Source of the DNA: a virus | Reading direction: 5' to 3' (one strand) | IMG/VR virus record: IMGVR_UViG_3300050025_000333 | Coordinates: 1-31,999 of that record | Length of the DNA stretch: 31,999 nucleotides | Shown here: one piece after another, positions 14,346 through 21,864 of the stretch | How the letters are laid out: each line of letters starts with the position of its first letter | Numbering within the stretch: the first letter of the stretch is position 1 | Translations under genes and position numbers: made by a program | Notes under the pieces: generated by a model | What the model was told of the DNA's origin: nothing | What the model saw: only the letters and a program-made list of their open reading frames with translations | Database searches by the model: none

Positions 14346-16361
14346 TCAGTCGAAATTCCAGCTTATTCCGCGACTCTTTCCTTTACGGGTTTTCTTCTCT
14401 TCTTCGTTTACCTTGCCGTAATAGCTATGACCAATCTCCTCAATCATCATAGGAGGCCTTGTAGTTTGCACAGGGCGGATTTCGTTGCCCGTCAATTCTG
14501 AGATACGTTGCGTCATCCACGTTTCCGCATTGTAAACAGGCTGGCCTTCGTGAGACAATATTTTTGGCTTGTCTTCTGCCTCTTCTGAGACGGCAAACCC
14601 CTTCTTGAAGTTGAACACATTCTGAATCATATAACGAAGAGCGTCAGGAAAGTCCTTGTCTTCATCGTCGGGCACCTCAGTAGGCTTTCCATCAGGACCT
14701 AGCTTGTAGTGGTACTCTTGAAGGTGTAGTGTAAATAGGTCCATCATGGCGTCTTCGCCAATATCACGAATAAAGAATAGCTCTGGCTCACCTCCCAAGG
14801 TAGGAGCGAGCTTAAGCTTGACAATAGATGTACCTTCTACAATTTTGCCCTTCTTCCAAGGAGCCATACGCCAGCCAGCATTCTTAAAGGCCTTAATCAT
14901 CGACGGGTCTTCGGTGTCACCAAAAGTCTTAGGTTCAAACACTTTGAACTGTTCCGAGTGGTCTATCTTTTGACCTGGGTCTAATCCAGGAGAACCAAAC
15001 ACATGGGGAACATACATCGTATTTCCCAATTTTACACCTAAAACTAACGCATAGAGATGTGTGAAACCCCAATCGAGCCCACAATACCATTCCCCACCCA
15101 AGGTTTGAATCAAGGGTATTAAATCTGCCTTGGACATATTGGGGTTAACGGTCTTGGAGCCAAAAATCCTCTCATACGCTTGTGCGGGCGTAAGAACATG
15201 TTTGGCCTTAGAGAACATCGGATATATCAAGCCTTCCGTAGATGGCTTACGGCATAGCAACTGGGCCAATGCCTTGTCTAGGTTATTAATCTTGATCTGG
15301 CTTTGAACATAAGAAATAGGCTTAAGAAATTTGGATGTAGAAGTCTGCCTGGTTGCCAAATGGGTCTTACATGCGGGCAAAATCTTACAATTGCTTACAC
15401 AACCTTCAAAGCACGTTAGCTTGGTGTATTTTGCTTGCTCCTTTATTGGAAGCGTAGCGAACACTTCTGGAGTAGCCTGGGCCAACAATTGCTCTGAAAC
15501 AAACATTTCTCTCTTGGGCAACAAAGGAAGATGCCTTGAAGCTGGGCAAGCCTTACATACATCTAAGATGTTCCAATTTTTGATAATTAGACCGGTCTTC
15601 TCAGCGTTGGCAATTTCAGCAGAGACCAAACCGAAAGCAAACTTCCTGGTCGAGGTAAGAAGAGTAAGGGGCATTGCTAAGGAGCCGTCTTCCCTACTTG
15701 TAGGTGTGGGAATATTCTTGGCCTCCTCGAAAGCCTCCTTGTTGGCCATTACGTCGATTTCATCTAGACACAACAGCGCTGTGTGCTTACCATTAGTAGC
15801 AGCCAATGAAGCTACAATTACTTCAACCGTATTAGATACTTTTACATATTCTTGTTGTTCAGTTTCGCTAAGGGTCTTCCATTCCTTCTCGGTTAAATTA
15901 GGGCCTCCGTTATCAGGAATGTAGAATACGGCAGCCTTCTCAGTCTTTGAGTCTCCTACCAGGAAACCTTTTAGATTGGGGAGATTGAAGAACTTGGCAA
16001 TATATTTTTGACAGTCCTGTGATTGACGTTTAAGAGCCGCAAGGTGGGTGATGTCTAATCGCCCATGTAACAACAGCATTACCTCAATAATGCTCTCGCA
16101 AAGCGTCTTACCACCAAAACGAGAACTAAAGAAAAGATACCTGGAGGTTTCTTCGTTTACTGGACCGTGGATAAGGTGATTATAACAAATCCAAACCATG
16201 TCGAGCATGTTGCTGTTAGACTCAGGGTCTACACAGGTATCAGGAAGCTCCAAGTCTAAGTGGTAGAAGACAAAATCCTTAACCTCTTCCTTGGTTTGGC
16301 ATTTTGTAAAAAGAAGCTCTCTGTTTTGTTGAGCTTCTTCTGAATGAAAGCTAAAGGGCAT
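14346..16361 (-). CDS. terL: Terminase large subunit (TerL)
   Basis: A 671-residue packaging motor: an ATPase that pumps DNA into the head and a nuclease that cuts the concatemer. ATPase: SSRFGGKT at 79-86 (atypical Walker A), LLCLDEID at 196-203 (Walker B with catalytic Glu). Nuclease (RNase H-like): GLDWG at 428-432 and the distal DFPDALRY near residue 600. Between them lies a Cys-rich patch (CKAC at 269-272, Cys near 317, 321, 325, 331), probably a zinc site, uncommon in textbook TerL proteins. The probable small subunit is directly upstream with its stop sharing a base with the TerL start. Confidence 0.9.
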   Translation of the reverse strand: MPFSFHSEEAQQNRELLFTKCQTKEEVKDFVFYHLDLELPDTCVDPESNSNMLDMVWICYNHLIHGPVNEETSRYLFFSSRFGGKTLCESIIEVMLLLHGRLDITHLAALKRQSQDCQKYIAKFFNLPNLKGFLVGDSKTEKAAVFYIPDNGGPNLTEKEWKTLSETEQQEYVKVSNTVEVIVASLAATNGKHTALLCLDEIDVMANKEAFEEAKNIPTPTSREDGSLAMPLTLLTSTRKFAFGLVSAEIANAEKTGLIIKNWNILDVCKACPASRHLPLLPKREMFVSEQLLAQATPEVFATLPIKEQAKYTKLTCFEGCVSNCKILPACKTHLATRQTSTSKFLKPISYVQSQIKINNLDKALAQLLCRKPSTEGLIYPMFSKAKHVLTPAQAYERIFGSKTVNPNMSKADLIPLIQTLGGEWYCGLDWGFTHLYALVLGVKLGNTMYVPHVFGSPGLDPGQKIDHSEQFKVFEPKTFGDTEDPSMIKAFKNAGWRMAPWKKGKIVEGTSIVKLKLAPTLGGEPELFFIRDIGEDAMMDLFTLHLQEYHYKLGPDGKPTEVPDDEDKDFPDALRYMIQNVFNFKKGFAVSEEAEDKPKILSHEGQPVYNAETWMTQRISELTGNEIRPVQTTRPPMMIEEIGHSYYGKVNEEEKKTRKGKSRGISWNFD

Positions 16362-17059
16362 TATTGCTTCTCGTTAGCTTTCTTCATTGCTGCCAATTCC
16401 TTAAGGCTCTTCCCTTTGGTAGCTACAGAATTAGCAATGCTTTCCCCCGCCACATGCTCAATAGAGCCTCTTACGTTCAAATTAGTATTAGACGTCTTAT
16501 CGGCACCAGAGGCCTTCAATAATAATTCTAGAACTTCTTTGTACTGGCGAATACTAGTAATTCCAAACGCCCCCTGGTCAGCTGGGTTGCCCGATTGCAT
16601 GTATTTAGCTAAAGCGTCACCATGCATCTTGTGTGCCGCAGCCAATGAGTCACCCATGAACATGATCGCTTCGCATCCAATCTGTTGGAGCCGTTCCCGA
16701 GCCTTACCCATTAGGCCAGCTAGATAGTCTTTACGTTGGTTCTCCCAGTCACCCTCTATTGCGGCGTGACAAATTTGCCCTAAAGAGAACCGAGGATGAT
16801 TGAGCTTCCTAATTTCCTTTAGCGAACGACCGTTTAGAAATAGAGTAAATAGTTCCGCCTGGGTACTAGGGGCAATAGCGTAAGTGGAAGGACCGCCTTT
16901 TTGAAAGGAGTCCTTGAAATAACTCAGTGCGTATTTTTCTGAATCGTCAAGCCACGCCAGCTTATCGTCTATGACTTCGCTTTTTACCAACTCGCTTTGG
17001 CTTTTTGGTGTTTCGCTTAGGCTTACGACTTCGGCTTCGATTATCTGGTTTTGAGACAT
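16361..17059 (-). CDS. Probable terminase small subunit (TerS) or related packaging factor
   Basis: A 232-residue helical protein directly upstream of TerL. A segment around residues 62-100 (LFTLFLNGRSLKEIRK, then FSLGQICHAAIEGDWENQRKDY) looks like the HTH-type DNA-binding region of small terminases, where an end-region HTH binds the packaging site; the rest may oligomerise. Identification is by position and this segment, not by strong motifs. Start is uncertain: ATG at 17059 (GGA five bases before it) is used, and ATG at 17089 (M-E-S) adds ten residues. Either start overlaps the neighbouring gene at 16962-17378 by about 100 bases. Confidence 0.55.
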   Translation of the reverse strand: MSQNQIIEAEVVSLSETPKSQSELVKSEVIDDKLAWLDDSEKYALSYFKDSFQKGGPSTYAIAPSTQAELFTLFLNGRSLKEIRKLNHPRFSLGQICHAAIEGDWENQRKDYLAGLMGKARERLQQIGCEAIMFMGDSLAAAHKMHGDALAKYMQSGNPADQGAFGITSIRQYKEVLELLLKASGADKTSNTNLNVRGSIEHVAGESIANSVATKGKSLKELAAMKKANEKQ

Positions 17060-17378
17060 TTGTATCCGATACAAAGATTGTGATTCCATCGAGAATTACT
17101 TCGATTTTCCACTCTTCCCCCAAAAGGAACTTCACGTTGTCTGAGAGGGTTTGGAGCCTGGCCTTGTACTTCTTGTCAATCTCAAAAGTAGTTCCCGTCC
17201 AGGTGAATGTTACCTTGCTACCGTCCATATCTACCTTAGCTTCGGATTTATCTAGGCTAGGGTCGACCGTGAAAGGCCAGATTCTGAGCTGTAACGCTTG
17301 CGCCTCGTGGATTATTCCAAGCTTCTGGGTCATCCCCCTTAGGAGGACCAATTGTTCTGTCCAGTCTAGTTTACTCAT
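16962..17378 (-). CDS. Unknown protein with basic tail overlapping TerS gene
   Basis: A 138-residue protein. Residues 1-100 look like a normal mixed fold (EEWKIEVILDGITIFV); the last 30 residues, from about NRSRSRKPKR, are almost all Arg and Lys and lie wholly in the overlap with the next gene, in a different frame. The start ATG at 17378 overlaps the upstream gene stop (ATGA). The basic tail may be a nucleic-acid-binding tail or simply the reading of a compact overlap. Function unknown. Confidence 0.55.
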   Translation of the reverse strand: MSKLDWTEQLVLLRGMTQKLGIIHEAQALQLRIWPFTVDPSLDKSEAKVDMDGSKVTFTWTGTTFEIDKKYKARLQTLSDNVKFLLGEEWKIEVILDGITIFVSDTNVSKPDNRSRSRKPKRNTKKPKRVGKKRSHRR

Positions 17379-17560
17379 TGTTCCACCTTCTCAAACCTGA
17401 AATCGTAGCGCTCTGGAGGAAACTGGCGACTAAGAGTTATCTTTACATTCACCCCAACTTCTTTTAGGGTTTTCTGTACGTCTTCCATAAAGTCGCAAAT
17501 ATCATTGTCATAGACCCACATAACTTCGTCGGGAGCTATATCATCATCACAGTCGTCCAT
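17375..17560 (-). CDS. Small acidic protein, unknown function
   Basis: A 61-residue acidic protein (MDDCDDDIAPDEV start) that overlaps the SbcD-like gene end by 14 bases. The ATG at 17560 has AGAAGGAA six to eight bases upstream, so it is chosen over an ATG at 17650 that would put thirty residues inside the upstream gene. The second half (VGVNVKITLSRQFPPERYDF) is strand-rich. No family is recognised. Confidence 0.6.
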   Translation of the reverse strand: MDDCDDDIAPDEVMWVYDNDICDFMEDVQKTLKEVGVNVKITLSRQFPPERYDFRFEKVEQ

Positions 17561-18542
17561 AGCATTCCTTCTGCAATAGTTGTAAATCGGTCCCATTAGG
17601 AGGGTTGAAAGACTTAGCGAAGTTTTGGAAGGCTTTATCAATACCTTCACTTTCAGAAGCCTTAGCTAACCGACCCCTTACTGGCACTCCACGACACTTT
17701 GCGTTGTATTGAGCCTTAAGCTCTGTCATGCGTTTAGAAATGTAATCTTGCGTACCATTTATTGTAATCCTTAGGTCCGCTAGTTTTAGTTGTTCTTGCG
17801 TCAAATTAATTTGAACTGGGGAGGCCTCAGAATCCTCTAGCCTAAAGATTCTTGTGCAATGCGTATTAGTTGGAATAGCTACCGGTGACTTACCTGGCTC
17901 TAGGACGTAAATATTGCGAGTTTCTACTTCGGCATCAGTTAATGTCCGCCACCTTGGCGCCCCAATGTACTTCACCTTTCCTAAAACCATCGGGGTATGT
18001 ATATGCCCTGGCAAAACTATTTTAAAGGGAATTGCGCTTGACTCTATCGATTCCTTTGAATAAAAACCCATTCTTGCGTCAGCCCCACAAAACGTCTGAT
18101 GACAAAAAAGTACGTCGGAGGTGGGATTTTCTTTTTTTAGCCTTACGGCATCTATAACAAACATAGAGGAATCGTAATAATATGGCATAGCACAATAGTT
18201 AGTGTTTAATATGTGAACGGGGGTTTCAACTATAGTAACCTTGTTCATAAATTTATGAGCAACTATAGAATGAGGCATCATCAAGGAAGGGCTCAAAAAA
18301 TCATGATTTCCAACCAGGGCCGTAACCTGACACTCTCTATCTACACAACCCCTAAAGGAATTTGTCCAGAAAGCGACCACTCTAGAATCTAACACATTAT
18401 GACAATTGTGCAAATCACCTAAAAACAAAACATGACCGGCCTTATGTTCATCTATAGTTTTATAAACCAAGTTTAACAAGGCTTCACAATCAGAAATTTC
18501 TCCAGGAGTTGCATGGACATCTCCAACCAAAACGGTCTTCAT
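17547..18542 (-). CDS. SbcD/Mre11-like metallophosphoesterase (nuclease)
   Basis: A 331-residue protein of the calcineurin-like phosphoesterase family. Motifs: GDVH at 7-10, GDLH at 42-45, GNHD at 78-81, HQTF near 148, GHIH at 179-182, which is the metal-binding set of the family. The C-terminal 100 residues are helical, as in the SbcD capping domain. With SbcC/Rad50-type ATPases this enzyme cuts DNA ends and hairpins; T4 gp47 with gp46 is the analogue. The SbcC-like gene is 11 kb away on the other strand (29766-31856), not adjacent. Start 18542 has GAGGGAG six bases upstream; ATG 18572 is inside the previous gene. Confidence 0.8.
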   Translation of the reverse strand: MKTVLVGDVHATPGEISDCEALLNLVYKTIDEHKAGHVLFLGDLHNCHNVLDSRVVAFWTNSFRGCVDRECQVTALVGNHDFLSPSLMMPHSIVAHKFMNKVTIVETPVHILNTNYCAMPYYYDSSMFVIDAVRLKKENPTSDVLFCHQTFCGADARMGFYSKESIESSAIPFKIVLPGHIHTPMVLGKVKYIGAPRWRTLTDAEVETRNIYVLEPGKSPVAIPTNTHCTRIFRLEDSEASPVQINLTQEQLKLADLRITINGTQDYISKRMTELKAQYNAKCRGVPVRGRLAKASESEGIDKAFQNFAKSFNPPNGTDLQLLQKECYGRL

Positions 18543-18703
18543 ATCTCCCTCTTCTTTATGCAATCTTTGCAAAAAGTATTAATTCCATCTAACTGATAGC
18601 TCAGCTTCCCAAAACAATCAATCGGTAAGGTTAATCCACACCCAAAGCAGAGACGAAGGCTTTCTATTCCAGAAGGATTTCTGTTTTTCCTTATCTGACA
18701 CAT
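18539..18703 (-). CDS. Stand-alone single zinc-ribbon unit of the nuclease family
   Basis: A 54-residue protein (MCQIRKNRNPSGIE start) with CFGCGL near 19-24 and CKDC near 45, plus the F...DGI spacing: the same unit that repeats every 55 residues in the three endonuclease VII-type proteins here. It has the basic linker on its N side. No nuclease domain follows; the gene stops and SbcD begins. It may be a remnant of a broken array, or a free DNA-binding module. Start 18703 is chosen, since 18748 lies in the upstream gene; GGGGAAG lies about 16-20 bases upstream. Confidence 0.55.
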   Translation of the reverse strand: MCQIRKNRNPSGIESLRLCFGCGLTLPIDCFGKLSYQLDGINTFCKDCIKKREI

Positions 18704-18708
18704 ATTTG

Positions 18709-18858
18709 TTACAGTAACTTCCCCAAAAAATTTCCGATCTTCTTCCAACCCAACTTAGCTAAGTATTGAAAGAAAATAGCAAATCCAACCAAAGGCAAGA
18801 AAATAACGAACAAGCCGCCCAACAAAGGAGCTAGAAAGATTTGCTTTAGTATTAGCAC
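18709..18858 (-). CDS. Small membrane protein
   Basis: GTG at 18858, directly after the upstream stop (TAGGTG), opens 49 codons to TAA at 18711-18709. The product (MLILKQIFLAPLLGGLFVIF start) is one long hydrophobic stretch of about 25 residues and then a Lys-rich end (KLGWKKIGNFLGKLL), fitting a single span with an amphipathic tail. It fills the space between 18859 and 18703. Function unknown; the shape is like small phage membrane proteins, including holin-like or toxin-like ones, but there is no specific motif. Confidence 0.55.
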   Translation of the reverse strand: MLILKQIFLAPLLGGLFVIFLPLVGFAIFFQYLAKLGWKKIGNFLGKLL

Positions 18859-19284
18859 CTAATTCGCCTTAGGCGGTTCTGGCTTCTTGTCTGCGTTAAC
18901 TCCATGAGTACATTCGCAACCACAGCCAGCCATAGCGTCTCTATCAACCGCCACAATTTCAGTAATCGGCACAAGGATGAATTCAATCTTTTCGTGTTCA
19001 CCGGTATTAGGGTCTACAACATCCTGCCAAACGACACCCTCAATCGTAAACCTCTCCTTAGCCCATGGCATACCAACACAACTAGACCTTACCATAACAA
19101 CGTCATCTTCACCAATATGCAAACTATCGGTCAACTCATTCCCGTGCCACACAAACAATTCTAAAAGTGAACTGCCTTTACCCGCTCCACCTACAGTAGC
19201 TAGGCGGCTTGTCTTCTGAGGCTTAAGCTGTTCGTCTGTAAAAGGCAAGCAAGCAACTACACCATTCTTAAACGCTAGTGACAT
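18859..19284 (-). CDS. Unknown protein, possible GroES-like co-chaperonin
   Basis: A 141-residue strand-rich protein. Two segments are reminiscent of GroES-type co-chaperonins: IGEDDVVMVRSS followed by a loop, and the final EFILVPITEIVAVD, in the position of the GroES terminal strand (..ILxESDILAV..). The family is very divergent in phages (T4 gp31, Pseudomonas EL phages), so this is only a suggestion, made stronger by the GroEL-type gene at 26180 in the same genome. The C-terminal 30 residues hold CGCECTH, possibly a metal site. It could equally be an unrelated beta protein. Confidence 0.3.
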   Translation of the reverse strand: MSLAFKNGVVACLPFTDEQLKPQKTSRLATVGGAGKGSSLLELFVWHGNELTDSLHIGEDDVVMVRSSCVGMPWAKERFTIEGVVWQDVVDPNTGEHEKIEFILVPITEIVAVDRDAMAGCGCECTHGVNADKKPEPPKAN

Positions 19285-19555
19285 TTTGTTCTTCTTTCTT
19301 TTCTTCGGGTTCCGGTAATTTGATTTCGGGTTCTTTGTCTTCGTAGGCCGTTCTTATTTGCATAATGTATGTAAGCAAATCTGTATGCCTATGGTTTGCT
19401 ACGGTCTCAATTCCTCTTAAGGCAACAACACAATCCATAGCAATAGAATTGCCGATACTATCCTTTGCTATAAACATGTCTGGACCCAAGCGAACGACAT
19501 TAATTTCTTGGATGTTGCCGCTTTCTGAGCAAATCATTTTGGTGGCGGTTAACAA
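19268..19555 (-). CDS. Small protein with a lysine/glutamate-rich tail
   Basis: A 95-residue protein. The N-terminal half is strand-rich (IQEINVVRLGPDMF) with two cysteines, and the tail is highly charged (EPEIKLPEPEEKKEEQN). TTG start at 19555 has AAGGTAAG six bases upstream; ATG at 19537 is an alternative that drops six residues. It overlaps the next gene by 17 bases and the previous one by seven. Unknown function. Confidence 0.5.
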   Translation of the reverse strand: MLTATKMICSESGNIQEINVVRLGPDMFIAKDSIGNSIAMDCVVALRGIETVANHRHTDLLTYIMQIRTAYEDKEPEIKLPEPEEKKEEQNVTSV

Positions 19556-19776
19556 ATCTTACCTTTCCCTACATAAACAGTTCCGTTGGACATCTTCACA
19601 CCTTCACCTACATGTAGCAGTTTCAAAAACTCTGGAATGTGAATTCCGTTCTCCACAACCTTAGGCACGAATACAACCAGGTCGTCGTCCGCATGAATAG
19701 GGAATTTGTCTTGGATTTCCTTAGGAGCAAAATTCCATTGATGCCACAAGCTGACCGTATGTGAAGAAACTAGCAT
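19549..19776 (-). CDS. Small protein with a leaderless promoter
   Basis: A 75-residue protein (MLVSSHTVSLWHQWNF start). No domain is recognised; the segment DDLVVFVPKVVENGIHIPEF is strand-rich. It opens the minus-strand operon that continues to the SbcD-like gene and probably the terminase genes. The promoter at 19810-19783 puts the +1 at the ATG. Stop and start of the next gene overlap. Confidence 0.6.
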   Translation of the reverse strand: MLVSSHTVSLWHQWNFAPKEIQDKFPIHADDDLVVFVPKVVENGIHIPEFLKLLHVGEGVKMSNGTVYVGKGKIC

Positions 19777-19782
19777 TCAACT

Positions 19783-19810
19783 ATTCTACCACTTTCTACT
19801 AAAAAGTCAA
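19783..19810 (-). promoter_or_regulatory. Leaderless-type promoter for the operon starting at 19776
   Basis: On the minus strand TTGACT (19810-19805), 16-base spacer, TAGAAT (19788-19783), six bases to ATG at 19776. The -35 overlaps the last codons of the sigma-like gene. Confidence 0.75.
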
Positions 19811-20824
19811 GCCCCTTAAACGCAATAGTTTCTGATCAATTAATTGTAATTCTCCAATAGCCTTCCGCATCAAACCATGCGCTTCCCTTTCCTCTACCTG
19901 CAAATCCGGTCTAGACTCCTCAGGCGCCGCATACTTGGCTATGTTGTCTACACTCTTGGTCTCGTCGTCAGCTTCATGTTGAATAGAACTATCAGCACTA
20001 ACAACCGAGGAAGCTGCCATTAGGCTTATTATCTCTTCTTCATTCGTTTCGTTACCTTCTGCTTTGGAGACCTCTTTTACTAGGTCAGCGGTATCATAAT
20101 CGCCATGGATATGTCTAGACTTGAATTTATTGGCTCTATACAATTTACGTTTGTCGGCGGGGTAGAAGTGGAGCATAGTGGAGCTGAAATTTTCAATAAA
20201 GTTTCCCACCATTCTTCCAATTGCCACTCCGCGCCAGACCTTTGAGTACTCTCCACAGTATTTATCAATAGCTGACACCAAACCCTCTACCCCAATTTGA
20301 ACCAAATCCATAAAGGTAAGGTGAGATTTGTGCGTTCTCGACCAAAAAATTGTTGCCCTACTAATAACTAAGGGAATATTCATAACCACCAACTGCTGCC
20401 TGGCATACTGTATTTTCTTAATAGCACTATTTACGTCTGGTCCAAACTTAAACCGACTCAACATGAAATTAACGCACTGATAGTTAATATGATACCGCTG
20501 CAACACCTTTACGTTGCGCTTCCTAATCGCCTTAGATACGTGGCTTGCAAAATAGGGCCTCCTACACCTAAAGTAAGGTCTAGCTGCCAGAATATTTTTC
20601 TTCTCGTCTAAAACGAAAGCAATGAAGGCAAGGTAAGCAGCTTCCCCATTAGGGTCTCTAATCAAAGCCTTCCTAAACTCTACTTCTAATCTAGCCAACT
20701 CCTCCACCTGTTTACACTGTAAGGCCGTCATGTCTTCCGATTTCAAGTGACCATACTTAGCTATGGCACGTTCTACCACCTTGGTAAAATTCTGAAAATG
20801 ACCAGCGTCGTCAATTAGAGGCAT
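19799..20824 (-). CDS. Sigma-70-like factor lacking region 4.2
   Basis: A 341-residue protein. Residues 140-225 match sigma region 2 (ARQQLVVMNIPLVISRATIF, then LTFMDLVQIGVEGLVSAIDKY), the part that binds the RNA polymerase clamp and melts the -10 box. The last 23 residues (LMRKAIGELQLIDQKLLRLRG) look like region 4.1, but the protein ends two residues later, with no helix-turn-helix to read a -35 box. No continuation is found in other frames. It probably steers host polymerase to phage promoters, in the manner of T4 gp55. The region between about 230 and 310 is acidic and unlike sigma region 3. Its mRNA also holds the promoter of the next operon. Confidence 0.75.
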   Translation of the reverse strand: MPLIDDAGHFQNFTKVVERAIAKYGHLKSEDMTALQCKQVEELARLEVEFRKALIRDPNGEAAYLAFIAFVLDEKKNILAARPYFRCRRPYFASHVSKAIRKRNVKVLQRYHINYQCVNFMLSRFKFGPDVNSAIKKIQYARQQLVVMNIPLVISRATIFWSRTHKSHLTFMDLVQIGVEGLVSAIDKYCGEYSKVWRGVAIGRMVGNFIENFSSTMLHFYPADKRKLYRANKFKSRHIHGDYDTADLVKEVSKAEGNETNEEEIISLMAASSVVSADSSIQHEADDETKSVDNIAKYAAPEESRPDLQVEEREAHGLMRKAIGELQLIDQKLLRLRGLTF

Positions 20825-21153
20825 GTTTTGCTCACAGATATATGTTGTCCAAACCCATAATCATTGAAAAAGCTGTGTTTGGTTTCTGGGAATTCACAAT
20901 AACCCCAAAAATCTACAGCCCGATGATAACCATATTGGTATATCTCCTCAAGTACCTCCTCTGTTGATAACCCCTGAAAATCATATTCATCCTCTTCGTA
21001 GTAATCTCCAATGGGGTCGACAGCCCTTACATACCACCCACCCTCAATTCCTTGCATCTCCATAGCTTGTCCCCAAGGCTCCCAGGTGGCTTCTTTTAGT
21101 ATTAGGCCATGCTCACTAAGAGCCTCCTTAATCCTTTTTACGTTAGACGACAC
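20815..21153 (-). CDS. Unknown acidic protein
   Basis: A 112-residue protein with a run of acidic and Tyr residues (IGDYYEEDEYDFQG) and a His-rich C-terminus. GTG start at 21153 (GTGTCGTCT) follows the ThyX stop by 12 bases. It overlaps the sigma-like gene by ten bases, so the two are translated together. Its position directly before the sigma-like gene leaves open a partner role, such as an anti-sigma or accessory factor, but no such domain is seen. Confidence 0.6.
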   Translation of the reverse strand: MSSNVKRIKEALSEHGLILKEATWEPWGQAMEMQGIEGGWYVRAVDPIGDYYEEDEYDFQGLSTEEVLEEIYQYGYHRAVDFWGYCEFPETKHSFFNDYGFGQHISVSKTCL

Positions 21154-21165
21154 CGCCGTCGTTAC

Positions 21166-21864
21166 CTACGTAATATCGTTAAAACAAACTTCACTAATTC
21201 TCAAAAGATGCGTGCGAATCATCTCCGCAATTTCGCGCATCTGTGGGTGGGCCTTAGGACTGGTTCGTAGCTTTAAGAAATGGCGCCATTCGCGGAAGTT
21301 GGCCGATACACCAATCTCTGCTTTCAAACAAGTCGGTAAAGCGCACCTAGCGATTTGGGGAGACTCACCGTTTGCAATGAACTTTAAGTACTTTTTTTCT
21401 GCAAACTCGCACATTTCAACAAAGTCGTCTACAGACTTATCTGGAAACGCAAACGGAGGTTGAATTACTTGGATTTCATTACCAAACACTTCTTTCATAT
21501 AGTTACAATAACGCGTTGATTCCTGACTAAAAGAGGCTATACGATGTCTAACGGCTTCGTGAGTTATTCCTCTATCGCACACGACCGAAAACGAAGCCGA
21601 AGGATGTTCCAGGACAGATTCATGCTGGTTCGTCTTAATCATATTTACGAACGCAATAGCGGAAGAGATGTCTGTGCCGGTACCGTTACAAGAAAAACAC
21701 TTAGACCCCTTTAGAATGTTTTCGTAGACCCCGGTTCCTCCACACTCGCCACACACCTTCACCTTGTGGCTAGATTGATAGCAAATACGCCCCATACGTT
21801 CAATAAGACGTTCTGGCTCTGGGGTAAATGTAACTAGCTCTACTGACGGCTTTACGATCTTCAT
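21166..21864 (-). CDS. thyX: Flavin-dependent thymidylate synthase ThyX with an inserted zinc finger
   Basis: A 232-residue enzyme that makes dTMP from dUMP with methylene-tetrahydrofolate, FAD and NADPH. The RHRxxxxxxxS motif is at 106-116 (RHRIASFSQES), and HESVLEH at 81-87 is the other conserved block. Unlike most ThyX, residues 38-63 carry CGECGGTG and CFSCNGTG, two DnaJ-type CxxCxGxG halves that could bind one zinc, inserted between the first strand (RICYQS) and the conserved block. AAGGAGG before the ATG gives strong translation; the start overlaps the nuclease stop (ATGA). With the deaminase at 5710 it would support thymine supply. Confidence 0.9.
   Translation of the reverse strand: MKIVKPSVELVTFTPEPERLIERMGRICYQSSHKVKVCGECGGTGVYENILKGSKCFSCNGTGTDISSAIAFVNMIKTNQHESVLEHPSASFSVVCDRGITHEAVRHRIASFSQESTRYCNYMKEVFGNEIQVIQPPFAFPDKSVDDFVEMCEFAEKKYLKFIANGESPQIARCALPTCLKAEIGVSANFREWRHFLKLRTSPKAHPQMREIAEMIRTHLLRISEVCFNDIT

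Noticed and set aside
15331-15924. Long open frame on the plus strand inside the terminase gene
   Set aside because: It is antisense to TerL, with no start signal, and TerL has motifs on the other strand.
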